DNA from: Acanthaster planci
Taxonomy: Eukaryota; Echinodermata; Asteroidea; Valvatida; Acanthasteridae
Direction of reading: 5' to 3'
DNA: 20,290 nt
NCBI RefSeq assembly: GCF_001949145.1
Contig: NW_019091590.1
Span: 288,834-309,123 of the forward strand
The number at the start of each line of letters is the position of its first letter. Positions within the stretch are counted from its first letter, which is position 1. This document shows, piece after piece, positions 9,747 to 19,200 of the stretch. The notes under the pieces are model-generated. The model worked only from the letters and a program-made list of their open reading frames with translations. It made no database searches and had not been told where the DNA came from. Both the position numbers and the translations under genes were made by a program.

Positions 9747-10129
9747 TATTAAATTGTGAAATATTCATTTTCAATATCAAATATCAAGAAATGAGAATCA
9801 ACAACATGAAAAGGAAAAATATCGCATCGATTTGTTACTAAAAGGCAACTAATGCAAGTGCCCAATAATTGGGCCAAAAAATTAAGCTCCGTTTTAGTTG
9901 ATTTGGACATTTGTGTTGAAGTGTGATCTTACTGGAACTTGTCGGAACCAAATACCAGTTGGACTCCCAACATCCAATCCCATTTCACTAAGGAACTAAC
10001 CTTTGTCCTGAAATTAAAGAGGTAGACCACCAGGAAAACGTGTACATGTATACATGTAGTCTGTATCTGCTTTGTTCAATGATTTTGAATGTATTTGACT
10101 GAGGTCCACTGTTACGTGTTTCATCACAG

Positions 10130-10381
10130 AAACTACCCCCCCTACGATTAACTGTGTTGCCTTGGGCGAAATAGCCGTCACTGCAGCCGATGCCAGTGGA
10201 TCAACAGTTACCTGGCCCACGCCTACTGCATTTGACGCCAGTGGCATTGCCTCTGTTCTGCCATTCCCTGAAACTCAAAGCAGCTCGGGGAGTTTTTTCC
10301 CATTCGGACCATACGCCATCACATACAGAGCTCTTGACAATGCGGGCAATGCTGCAACTTGTGATGTTACTTTTTCTGTCG
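10130..10381 (+). CDS. HYR domain exon 2
   Basis: 252 bases (84 codons), phase 1 at both ends, acceptor ATCACAG at 10123-10129 and donor G|GTGAGT at 10382. It begins TTPPTINC with the first Cys, has STVTWPTPTAFDASG in the centre and ITYRALDNAGNAATCDVTF near the end with the second Cys. Unlike the other five HYR exons, the Cys is followed by Val-Ala rather than Pro, and the next strand (LGEIAVTAADASG) is less like the family. It still has the full length and both cysteines, so it is probably a divergent but working domain. Confidence 0.88.
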
Positions 10382-11503
10382 GTGAGTTCTGATATCATTA
10401 GTTACCAGTGGTGTCCGTTTTGTAAGTGACTTTGTCACAAAGGCCGACGCGCCATGATTTGCAGGCTCCCATTAGACAATCGCTGAAGTAGCGTGTTAAC
10501 TTCCAGTTCCATGTAAATGGCGATCAATGCATGTAACCCTATATGCTCTGCGTGTGCAGTGGGCATGGTTTAAACTGAAGTGACTTCACTCTTACGAACC
10601 GGATATTCGGTGGGATGGGGGACATGTTGCCGATTCTGTTCTTCGATAAAAAGAAAGTGCATTTTTCAACATGATACTACAACCTCTCTTTAGGGGGTTG
10701 AGGATTTTGTCATGGATAAAAAAAAGAGTTGACAGCTGTTTTAAGGAAAAAATCCCATTTTGTCACCCCCCTTCCTGGATCTCAGACTGGCATGATTAAA
10801 ATGGCGGCAGAATGATTTCCAAAGTTGGGGGCCATTTCTGAGACATTCAGGCATCAGCCATTGAAGACCTGCTAAAAATAGGGAGACATTACCCCCAAGT
10901 CCCCAAAAAGGGGGTGGGGCTTTGTGACACTACTGATTTGTTATCACCGCAAAATCCAGTTGAAAGCATATTTAAGATTAAACTACCATGGACAGTAATG
11001 ATCTCAGTGAGTTCTTGAAGAGTTTGTGAACCATTTTGGGGTTCTTTCCTATGTGGAGTCCCTAAAATGCATCATGGATGTCTTGCCACTTTGTCCAGCC
11101 TGAGGTTTTATGGAAATGGTTAGACACAAAGAAGACAAACAGATTGCCGTCAGTTCCTGTTCCCTCCAGATGCATTGAAATTTCAATTCTGTTTCCTGGT
11201 GAAGCACTTACATGTACTTTCCAAGTGGCTCAGAAAAAGAGACAGACAAGAAATGAAACAAAACAAAAAAACACAGCTATTTGTAGCCACTTCAGTGTGG
11301 ATTACATTTTCAGTTGACTCTCAAAATTTTGCTCAGCTTAATCATTCATACTCAGCTTGTCTGTATTTTACTTGAGAACTTGGGGTGATCCAGGGAACAA
11401 AAAAAATACATGTAGTTTGAACATTTGTTCAGTTTTCAAACACCGAGCCAGGTTGGAATGTGGGAATGACAATTTTGCTTTTTTTCTTTTTAAATTGTCA
11501 TAG
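10382..11503 (+). other. Intron between HYR exons 2 and 3
   Basis: 1.1 kb of AT-rich DNA with short A, G and C runs (about 10715-10775 and 10890-10920) and TACATGTA at 11209 and 11407. It ends in a strong polypyrimidine tract (11476-11492). No exon or recognisable repeat family was found. Confidence 0.65.
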
Positions 11504-11764
11504 TTGATAGGGTGCCTCCAGTTTTTAATTGTCCATCCACCTTGATGAGGGAGATACCTGTTGGAAGCAACCAAGTCGTTATCAATTTTCCCGCCCCAAC
11601 GGCCACGGACAATTCAGGAGCGGTTCCTTCGGTGAGACTGCAGGATGGCAGCCAAGGGCCTGGCCAGTCCTATGGCCCAGGAACAATAACTGTCACCTAC
11701 GTGGCTACTGATGGCAACGGCAATTCAGCCATTTGCACTTTCAATGTTGTGATCTCCGCAGCAG
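11504..11764 (+). CDS. HYR domain exon 3
   Basis: 261 bases (87 codons), phase 1-1. The acceptor is TCATAG ending at 11503, after a long T-rich tract; a second AG at 11509-11510 would change the phase and is less likely. The donor is CAG|GTGGGT. Signature: VPPVFNCPST with the first Cys, INFPAPTATDNSG (Phe in place of the usual Trp), VTYVATDGNGNSAICTFNVV with the second Cys. It is a standard HYR domain. Confidence 0.92.
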
Positions 11765-11902
11765 GTGGGTGATGCAAGTTGTTCCACTAACAGGCTGGGT
11801 GTAGCCTGTGCTTGACACCACTTGAAAGTTCCTTGCATAAATATCTTGAGCCGGTAATATATTGATAAAAATATCTTTTTACGGCACAATTTTGATTTCT
11901 AG

Positions 11903-12163
11903 TTGACACAGTACCTCCTGTGCTCACCTCATGCCCAACCACCATGTTGCGCGCCGTAGAACTCGGTACTGGAGACACGGTCCAAGTTAACTGGAGTGCT
12001 CCGACAGCTACTGACAACTCCAACTTGGACGTCAATGTCCAACTTATACGTGGCCAAACACCAAACAGCGTTTTCAGTGCAGGGGTATACGACATTGCCT
12101 ACAGACTGTCTGACACTTCCGGAAATTTTGTGGACTGTGAATTCTGCATTGTCGTCACCACAG
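11903..12163 (+). CDS. HYR domain exon 4, with a third cysteine
   Basis: 261 bases, phase 1-1, only 138 bases after exon 3. Acceptor TTTCTAG ending at 11902, donor CAG|GTATGG. It begins DTVPPVLTSCP, with one extra residue before the Cys compared with exons 1, 3 and 5, and contains VNWSAPTATDNS and YRLSDTSGNFVDCEFCIVV. The last block has Cys-Glu-Phe-Cys, so this domain has three cysteines and one is unpaired or bonds outside the domain. Asn-Trp-Ser in the middle is a possible N-glycosylation site. Confidence 0.92.
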
Positions 12164-12577
12164 GTATGGGAGCTTCTCTTGATACTACTGACCCCCCTCC
12201 CCCCTAGAAATATGTAACTAACTGTTCTGTGAATCATAATCTGTCAGTTTTGACCAGTATTTGGGCTACATATGACATTCACATACCCGTGGGTGAAAAA
12301 ATCACCACCCCCATTGGCATCATCCTGTAGATGTGCAACAAATTGGCAAATATGGATATTTATTAGGATGTTTTCCATCAGTGGGTTTTGTAAATTTTGC
12401 GGAATTATTTTATCCTCACATCATCTGTGATTCCTAACGTAAAATGTCGGTTGAAGGAAATTGTGGCAGTGGGAATGTGTGTGGACCACTTCTGCATACC
12501 CTTTTTTTGTTTTGTACACATACTTTGGTATTTTATGTGCTAACAGACAACTGTTTACCGCTGAAATCTTTTTACAG
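12164..12577 (+). other. Intron between HYR exons 4 and 5
   Basis: 414 bases of AT-rich sequence. No repeat, exon or RNA gene was seen. Confidence 0.6.
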
Positions 12578-12838
12578 CTGATTCACTTAGCCCAACAATA
12601 ACTTGCCCGGCTGACATTGTCCGCACCGTGGAGCTTGGAACTGCTACAGGAGATATTGTTTCGTGGTCGCCAGTGGTTGCGACAGATTCCTCTGGTGGGC
12701 CAGTTGAAGTTGTCCTCCAGACAGACCGACCATCGGGTTCCTTTTTCCCAGTGGGGCAACCTAACTCCGTGAGTTACCAAGCCATCGATTTGAGCGGCAA
12801 CTCTGTCTCTTGTTCCTTCACCGTCACAGTCAATTTAG
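12578..12838 (+). CDS. HYR domain exon 5
   Basis: 261 bases, phase 1-1. Acceptor TTTTTACAG ending at 12577, donor TAG|GTGAGT. The domain begins DSLSPTITCPADIVRTVELG, contains IVSWSPVVATDSSGGP and ends YQAIDLSGNSVSCSFTVTV. Exons 3, 4 and 5 have identical lengths, and exons 4 and 5 share a RxVELGTxxGD block after the first Cys, which suggests that they are the most closely related pair in the array and arose by exon duplication. Confidence 0.93.
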
Positions 12839-13308
12839 GTGAGTACTTGGACCAGAATTTGCTATGCACTTTTCCTACTCTGTACTGTATTTCAGGCATG
12901 AAAGTAACTTCCTGTAAAAGCCATTTATTAATTTCAACATCTCATTATCCAAGACTTGTCTTTCTTGGACTGACCATTGACTATTGTGTGAAATTCTCAC
13001 CCCCTCTCCTGCTTTTTTTGGCAAGCACCGTTCAAATGACTCTGGTAAACCAGTATTTGCAGCATTAGACTATACATCAGAAGTTTGCCACTGTTTCCAA
13101 TTTGGCCACCAAATTTTTCAGCCCAAAAATAACACCATCAGCAAGTTTTTAACATGGCCAACTTATGAATGTAGCCCATGCTCTTTGTGACTTAAAGACT
13201 GGCTGGCTTGTGGTTGGCCACTGATAGACCAGCGATGAGTCGAGGACAACCTTGTTCTGTTCTTGGCTCACTTGGCCCTCAATGTCTGGATTGCTGTTTC
13301 TCTTCCAG
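12839..13308 (+). other. Intron between HYR exons 5 and 6
   Basis: 470 bases ending in a good polypyrimidine tract (GTTTCTCTTCCAG). The open frame runs on past the donor of exon 5 to 13068 by chance only: the splice site, the end of the HYR domain and the loss of domain character coincide at 12838. Confidence 0.65.
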
Positions 13309-13563
13309 AGGACACAACGCCTCCTGTTTTCACATTCTGCCCCGGCAACATCCTTTACTCAACGCTGACAATTCCTGCTGGGGGAATACAGGTCACTTGG
13401 GCACAGCCACAATTCTATGATGCCTCAGGCTCGGCAAGGATCACCTCCCAGGTCCCAGCCCCGGGCACAGCATTCACACAACCCTTCACCCAGGTGACCT
13501 ACACTGTTGAGGACAATGGGGGACGCAGTGCTGTATGCACTTTCCAGGTCACCCTCCTCGTTC
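13309..13563 (+). CDS. HYR domain exon 6, last of the HYR block
   Basis: 255 bases (85 codons), phase 1-1. Acceptor CTTCCAG ending at 13308, donor TTC|GTAAGT. Signature: DTTPPVFTFCPGN with the first Cys, IQVTWAQPQFYDASGSA in the middle, VTYTVEDNGGRSAVCTFQVT with the second Cys. As in exon 4 there is one extra residue before the first Cys. It is the last HYR module before the protein changes to EGF modules. Confidence 0.92.
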
Positions 13564-14463
13564 GTAAGTCGTCATCTGCTGTTGCCCTTCATTTATGAGC
13601 ATTTGCGAATGACATTTCTCAGTTTTTTTATCACTAAAAGCTCACCCCTCACCTTTCTTGTTTCACCGGGTGGTCAGGTCATTGGGCCATGAAATTTACA
13701 GATCTGAGGTACATGTATGTGTGCGGAAAATGCTGGAAAGATATCACTGTCCTTTTGATGTTTGGATGAAGTAAAACACGTATGATAGTGACTCATCCAA
13801 TTTCTTCAGATCTGTTCCCCAGAGGGGCTCTGGGAGCACGTGGATTTCCCCTAACACAGTATCTTTTGTTGACCAATCAATTCACAAAGAGGAGTCACAC
13901 GATTCAAAATGGGAGCCTCCATAGAAGGAAATTCCAAATAGATGAATTTCCCCGAGTAAAATTCAGATAATCTTTATCATATTCATGCATATTTGTGTCA
14001 TAACCTCTGACATTCCTTGTCTTTGCAATTAATATTCGGTCAATGTTCAATGAAGCTGATCAGCAACACAATCTTCCTGACATAAAGAAAATTATAAAAC
14101 CCAATTTGCAAGTTGACAGCTGCCATATAGCAGGTTACCATGTGACTGATCATCATGTGAGTGATAATAGAATGAAACAGAGCATGTGTACAGGTGAGGT
14201 TTTAGTTTACCACAAAAAGTGAAAAAAAAAGTTCTGGCAATCCAGTGAATGGTAAAAATGGAAGGCGTAACACGTCTCATAGCACAACAAACTAATTTCA
14301 TGCTGGAGGTTCAGTCATGACTTGCAATGAAAAGTGTAGACACATCCACCATGTCATGTACATGTATTTGATTTCCTGATTTCTTGTCTTCTGTCACGCT
14401 CCTGGTTAGGAGAAATATTGGGATCACTGTATAATGGGATATTTCTTTATTCTTTCTGTGCAG
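13564..14463 (+). other. Intron between the HYR block and the EGF block
   Basis: 900 bases, with TACATGTA at 13710 and 14359. No further domain exon was found. This intron marks the switch from HYR to EGF modules and, being phase 1, would tolerate shuffling of either block. Confidence 0.65.
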
Positions 14464-14583
14464 AAAACCCGTGCACCGTTTCGCCATGTCAAAATGGAGG
14501 GAACTGTGTACCTACTGGCCAAGGCACTAATGAGTACAATTGTGTGTGCCCGCCATGTTTCAGCGGCCCAACATGTGCCCTCA
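14464..14583 (+). CDS. EGF-like domain exon 1 (seven cysteines)
   Basis: 120 bases (40 codons), phase 1-1. Acceptor TTCTGTGCAG ending at 14463, donor TCA|GTAAGT. EGF-like domains are small disulfide-bonded extracellular modules. Cysteine spacing is C-x4-C-x5-C-x11-C-x-C-x2-C-x5-C. The seventh cysteine lies in the last loop (PPCFSG), where a normal EGF has no Cys. The partner seen in exons 8-10 is missing here (Thr at that place). No calcium-binding D-x-[DN]-E motif precedes the first Cys. Confidence 0.93.
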
Positions 14584-15627
14584 GTAAGTATGCATGGTGC
14601 AAAGGCAGAGTGGACCATTTTCAGCAATCAGTAAAATCAGCCAATCAAAATAGTAGTAAAAAGTATATTTGACTTAAAGAAAGTGGCACAAAAAAAAAAG
14701 ATTTGTCAAGTCACAAATCTTTGCAAACTTTGTTGAATGCCCCCATTGTGTCCTTACATGTAGGCCAGTCTTGGAATGGGTGCAAACAGGTGCGTTGCTA
14801 GGATTTACAGATTCATATTAAGAACCATGGCTTCAATGGCAGGGAGGTATAAATGGCTAACTGAGAATCTTGCCCAAGTGCTATTTAGGGACTGTGTCAT
14901 GCTGGGGGAGGGGTGTTGCATTCATCAACATTTGACACAACATGGTAAATTTTGATGCGAGTCTCAATAAGACCCAAAAATCTGGTTCATTTTCTTGAAA
15001 TATTGACACTTGGCAGAGCTGAAACTTCAACAGCTTGGTCATTCTTCAGATTTGTGACACCCACTTGATTTTCAAGCCATGAAAACAGAAAAATCTAGCA
15101 GTTTACAGTACACTAGTGCAGTGTACATGTACTCTTATGCTTTTGTAAGTTCTTGGTCGTGGCTCTTGTGTGTTCTTTTATTTGCATCTGTCATGTCATA
15201 TGTCACCCTTTGGCCTATGTAGTCACATTATTGTAATGTTGATATGAAAAAAAAATCACAGGAAAGGAGACTTATTATTAGTATTGACAAGAGAGTATCA
15301 TATTAATTTGGAACCAGTTGTATATAAACAAAAGTTTGGCGTTGAATGCCTTGCTAATCTGCAGGATTTGATGATCAATGGCCAGCAGTGTGTTGAAAAT
15401 CTTTGCAAAATTCTGAAACAAAAAACTTGAGTATCAGGAGATGATTAGGTCTGTGCCACTATTTGATTTGATTTATTGTTTTTTTATTTTATTGTATTTC
15501 ATTTTTTAATTTTCGATTTTTGTTTCATTTTTTGGATTTTTAAAAAAAATTTTTAAATTTCATTTTCATTCTCAATCATGGAATATGTTGATGTGTAATT
15601 TCCTTTTGTGTTCGGATTCTTGTGCAG
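14584..15627 (+). other. Intron between EGF exons 1 and 2
   Basis: 1.04 kb of AT-rich DNA, with TACATGTA at 14755 and 15124 and a T/A-rich low-complexity tract at about 15462-15570. No exon was seen. Confidence 0.65.
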
Positions 15628-15750
15628 GTGTGAATGCTTGTCAAAATAACATGTGTGCTTCGGGCAGTCAGTGTGTTCCTGTGGTGGGCTCTTGTGTTGA
15701 GTACACCTGCCAGTGTAACTCTTGCTCCTACGGCCGTTTCTGTGATCAAC
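15628..15750 (+). CDS. EGF-like domain exon 2 (eight cysteines)
   Basis: 123 bases (41 codons), phase 1-1. Acceptor CTTGTGCAG ending at 15627, donor AAC|GTAAGT. Cysteine spacing is C-x4-C-x5-C-x6-C-x4-C-x-C-x2-C-x5-C, which is the six-cysteine EGF plan plus one extra Cys between the third and fourth and one between the fifth and sixth. The final Gly-rich loop is atypical (NSCSYGRFC). No calcium-binding consensus is present. Confidence 0.93.
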
Positions 15751-16110
15751 GTAAGTCTATAGCTTGAAGTCGGACGATAGAAAGTTGGAAGATGTGCCAA
15801 TTTTTTTTTTCATCTGGCATGAAAAATCCAGTAGTAGTCACTGGCTACGCTACCTGCTGCTGTGTCAGATTTGAGCCAGCCAGCTGATCCTGACAAGCTC
15901 AGTGGCCAAGTGATCAAGAGATGTTTTGTATTAATGTATGTATGGAGTTGTGGAATTAAGTCCTATTCAAACAAGCTGGGAAATTTTCACGAGCCCTTAT
16001 ATAGAAGATTGCACGAAGCACTCTTCACATTATTCATTTTGATTTTAAAGTGATTATTTTAATCGTTTGTTTTAGCTTATATGATTATTTCATAATTTTT
16101 CATGCAACAG
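15751..16110 (+). other. Intron between EGF exons 2 and 3
   Basis: 360 bases, AT-rich. No feature recognised. Confidence 0.6.
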
Positions 16111-16233
16111 AGGTCGATGGCTGCGCTAATCACAAGTGTGAGAACGGTGGGCTGTGTAATACTTTTGGTAACAGCTGCCTTCAATTCTCCTGTGCCTGTT
16201 CTGGGTGCTTCCAGGGACCAACCTGCAATGAAC
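16111..16233 (+). CDS. EGF-like domain exon 3 (eight cysteines)
   Basis: 123 bases, phase 1-1. Acceptor CAACAG ending at 16110 (an AG two bases on would break the phase), donor AAC|GTAAGA. The cysteine spacing is identical to exon 15628-15750: C-x4-C-x5-C-x6-C-x4-C-x-C-x2-C-x5-C. Recognisable blocks are CENGGLC before the third Cys and CFQGPTC at the end. Confidence 0.93.
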
Positions 16234-17256
16234 GTAAGATTCTGTTTACAATTTATGTCATTAGGCCAGTTCGTTTTTTCCAACAGTGCATGTAAGAAAT
16301 GAAGCATGTCACCGATTTGGTCCAATCTTATCCAATTCTTTCTCTTTATCTCTTTTAAGTCATTTGAAAACATAAATGGGCATGTGTAAGATCAGCCTTT
16401 TTAGCATGCGTTGATGCTGTCTCAAATGCCGTGTGACAAGAAAATCCTGAATATGTGCCAATGTGCTGGGATTAAACCTGTTATTCCTGTCTTCTGATCT
16501 CCAGTTTATGAATGGTGAGGTGTCTGCTTAGCTCAAAGGGAATGCCTGCCTTCAAATCCCAGATCTGTTCCAGCCAGGGAACAGTGTCATCATGAAAACT
16601 TGTGGAAAATTTTTAATGTCGGCATTGGGTGGAAGTCTTTTTCTCATGAGAAGAAATTCAAAAATAGCTCATAAGGCCACAAAAAAAGGCTCTGGTTTCT
16701 GGTCAGGAGCTGGCTCCAAAAGTAGTGCAGTGACACAGCTTCTTTTTTTCCCTCTATTTTTTTTTCTGGAAATGATGTATGTACATTTGTAACACCGGCC
16801 TCTACCAACACTAAAATAGACTGACCCCTGCACTTTTTACTGTTTAAAAGCATTTTCAGCTTGTACATGTACACAGGACATAAGACCAGCTCGTTTGGCT
16901 TGTAATTTCCAGATGTAAATGTATAATACAGAAAGAAATGACGTCATCTGAAAAAGAGTGCCCAACTAAATTTATGGGGAATGAGAGGGACTCCTTTACT
17001 GTACATATTATTCAACTGTATCCATCAAAAACATGTTAAAATTATGTAGTAGCAGGATTCCAGTCGATAAAGTAAGTTTGGCAGCTTTTTGACATGGCTT
17101 TTTACCAATAAAAAGTTTTTTATTTTGCCAAGACACAGGTCTACGACGACGCGCATGCTGACCAGAAACTGAAGACTTTTTTGGGGGGGGGGCCTAAGCT
17201 GAAAGGGCATGTATCGATTTTCTGAATTTTTTTTTTTTATTAATTTTTTGCTACAG
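16234..17256 (+). other. Intron between EGF exons 3 and 4
   Basis: 1.02 kb, with TACATGTA at 16864, a G run at 17171-17180 and a T-rich tract before the acceptor. Bases about 16515-16565 look faintly like a decayed tRNA/SINE head (a TTCAAATCC box) but this is not firm. No exon was seen. Confidence 0.6.
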
Positions 17257-17379
17257 TTTTCAACCCTTGCAATCCGTCACCCTGTCAGAACAATGGTGTC
17301 TGCAGCGCCATCCAGAACTCTTGCACTGCCTACACCTGCCGATGCACTGGCTGCTTCACTGGCTATAACTGTCAGATAG
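17257..17379 (+). CDS. EGF-like domain exon 4 (eight cysteines)
   Basis: 123 bases, phase 1-1. Acceptor TTGCTACAG ending at 17256, donor ATAG|GTAAAG. It has the same eight-cysteine spacing as the two exons before it, with NPCNPSPCQNNGVC at the start and CFTGYNC at the end. This exon lies in a frame with no long open reading frame and is supported by splice sites, phase and the cysteine pattern. Confidence 0.93.
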   Translation, partial: FSTLAIRHPVRTMVSAAPSRTLALPTPADALAASLAITVR

Positions 17380-18217
17380 GTAAAGCCACCAAAGGACACA
17401 CAGGTTCTGGTCTTCCAGCTTCCATGGGTCAGATGTGAGAAATGGCCCAAACAACCCAGGGACTTTGTCTTTATGTCTGTGTATTTGGGCAGTGTTTGCG
17501 TTGATTGGGAGTCAAGGACAGATCCAGAACCTTTCTGGGGGGGGGAGATCTGGCTTTGGGGTTAACAACTTTGGGAATTGCTTCATGTAAATTGTTATGG
17601 CCTGTCTGAGGGTTGAGGCTACATTTTTGGACTTATTGCAACTTTTTCGAAGGAAGGGAAATGAAACAGATCCCTCAAAATTTGTCTTTTATGTCATTAT
17701 TTTCCCCAAATATATATATATATACATACATGTATATATACATTTTATTATTTTGGTTCTTTTTGTGGGGGGGGATATGGTCCCCATGCCATGGTCCCCC
17801 TCCTTTTGTCGGACGTGGTGGTGGTGGATGTCAGTGGTGCTGATGGCTATTAGGATGGTGGTGATACTTGATGAGATATGAAGGTTTTCGTGGGGAAAGT
17901 GGCAAATCAAGTAATAGGTTTGTGATAGCACCATGTGAAATATCTTTTCGCAAGTATATGTGGTTCTGACCTATCCACCCAAAGCTGAAGTGCACCCCCA
18001 ACTGTGAAAAGAAAGACAGGTGGTTACAAGCAGGTTCATGCTAAGACGGTACATGCATCAAATGCACATATACTTGCGTGCCTCATGGTGTGCCTGTGCG
18101 GTGAGTACCAAAACAAACACGCCCTCTTTTGTTCCGCTTGGAGTGGGTTACTTAAGATGGTGATATTATTTTCAGTGATGATGGGGATGATCACCACGTG
18201 ATTCCTTTTACTTGCAG
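17380..18217 (+). other. Intron between EGF exons 4 and 5
   Basis: 838 bases, with G runs at about 17537-17546 and 17766-17774, a TA microsatellite overlapping TACATGTA at 17710-17741, and a GGTGGT tract at about 17815-17830. Open frames across it are low-complexity and not coding. Confidence 0.65.
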
Positions 18218-18340
18218 CTATTCCTGACCCGTGCCTTCAGAATCCCTGCCAGAATAACGGAATCTGTCGACGGAGGGAGAACACCTGTTTTGACTATGTG
18301 TGTGAATGCAGCGCTGGATTTGCAGGACTGCGGTGTGACC
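18218..18340 (+). CDS. EGF-like domain exon 5 (seven cysteines)
   Basis: 123 bases, phase 1-1. Acceptor TTTTACTTGCAG ending at 18217; the donor ACC|GTAATT is the weakest in the window. Cysteine spacing is C-x4-C-x5-C-x6-C-x4-C-x-C-x8-C. It keeps the extra Cys between the third and fourth positions but has the usual Gly in the last loop (SAGFAG) instead of the second extra Cys. The coding frame is closed by stops outside the exon. Confidence 0.92.
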
Positions 18341-19200
18341 GTAATTATTACATTCTTTTTATTTAGTTTTTTTGTGTCGGGGTCAGCCATGTGAAAAACA
18401 GGAAAATGATTTATCCTCTATCAGCGAGATTAGAATTGGCCTGCACCACAGCAGTTTCTGTGTGATATATTCTTGAAGAACGGGTTGGCTCACTGCTAAA
18501 AGGTCATTTTAGCAAAAATGTAGTTTTTGAAAATACTCTTAGGGCCTTACTCTGAGCATGAAAGAAATATTTTATTGAAACAGACTACCATTTTGATGTT
18601 TATTTATACAACTGGTTTTGAGGGCCAAAATGTTTAAATTTCAACCAATTTTCTTGCCAAAATTCATTTGCAAAACAATATTTTTCACCAAGGACCTTTT
18701 AGTGCAAGTTTTCAATAAGGACCTTTTAGCACTAACACAACAAATTGCTCTCGTGATGTTTCTTAAGGTGTGTAGTTTGTTTAAGGAGTGCACATTATGA
18801 ATTTTGGGGGTCCAATTTCCAACAACTTTTGGGCCACTTAGATTGTTGGGATGACTCACTTAGTTATCCATCTGAAACTAAACTCGGGTCATTGCTTTTG
18901 CAATTATACTTCCTGTTATGTGGTACTTTGTGACTTTTTTGTCGGCCAAATAAATTCATGGCTTGTTTTATGCCATCTTTTTCATAATTTAGGAATATTT
19001 ATGATTTGTGCTTGACTTTGTGCTTGTTCTAGCTATTTATTCTGCTTTTTAACCTTTTATTCATTTCCTGGTATTAAATTTTGGTCGGATGTTTGGCAAC
19101 AGTATGAAAATTACTGTACCCGGCGATGAAGGACAGAATATGAATTGTTATTTTCAGAGAACTGTTTTAATTGATGTTTATTTTTGGATCTGGTTTTCAG
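18341..19200 (+). other. Intron between EGF exons 5 and 6
   Basis: 860 bases. GCTAAAAGGTC at 18495-18505 is inverted at 18720-18730, and AAGGACCTTTTAG occurs twice (18690-18702 and 18717-18729), so a small repeat may be present. The intron ends GGTTTTCAG. No exon was seen. Confidence 0.6.

Larger units (their letters stand above)
6699..10129 (+). other. Intron of 3.4 kb between HYR exons 1 and 2
   Basis: This is the longest intron in the window. It contains the GAGTCAA foldback repeat (7487-7626), the SINE (9444-9746), five copies of TACATGTA (7373, 7800, 8793, 10043, 10051) and a C-run/A-run near 9020. Both strands were scanned for HYR, EGF or other domain motifs flanked by splice sites and none was found. 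Short open frames here have no protein features. Confidence 0.7.

Noticed and set aside
16515-16565. Second tRNA-derived SINE head
   Set aside because: Only a partial B-box-like TTCAAATCC is visible, with a poor A box and no clear body or target duplication.
17171-17180. Structured G-run element
   Set aside because: It is a single G homopolymer and does not form a set of four G tracts.
17597-17881. Open frame over low-complexity sequence
   Set aside because: It crosses TA and G-run microsatellites and has no splice or domain support.
18004-18201. Extra coding exon before EGF exon 5
   Set aside because: No cysteine pattern or HYR motif, and no phase 1 splice sites frame it.
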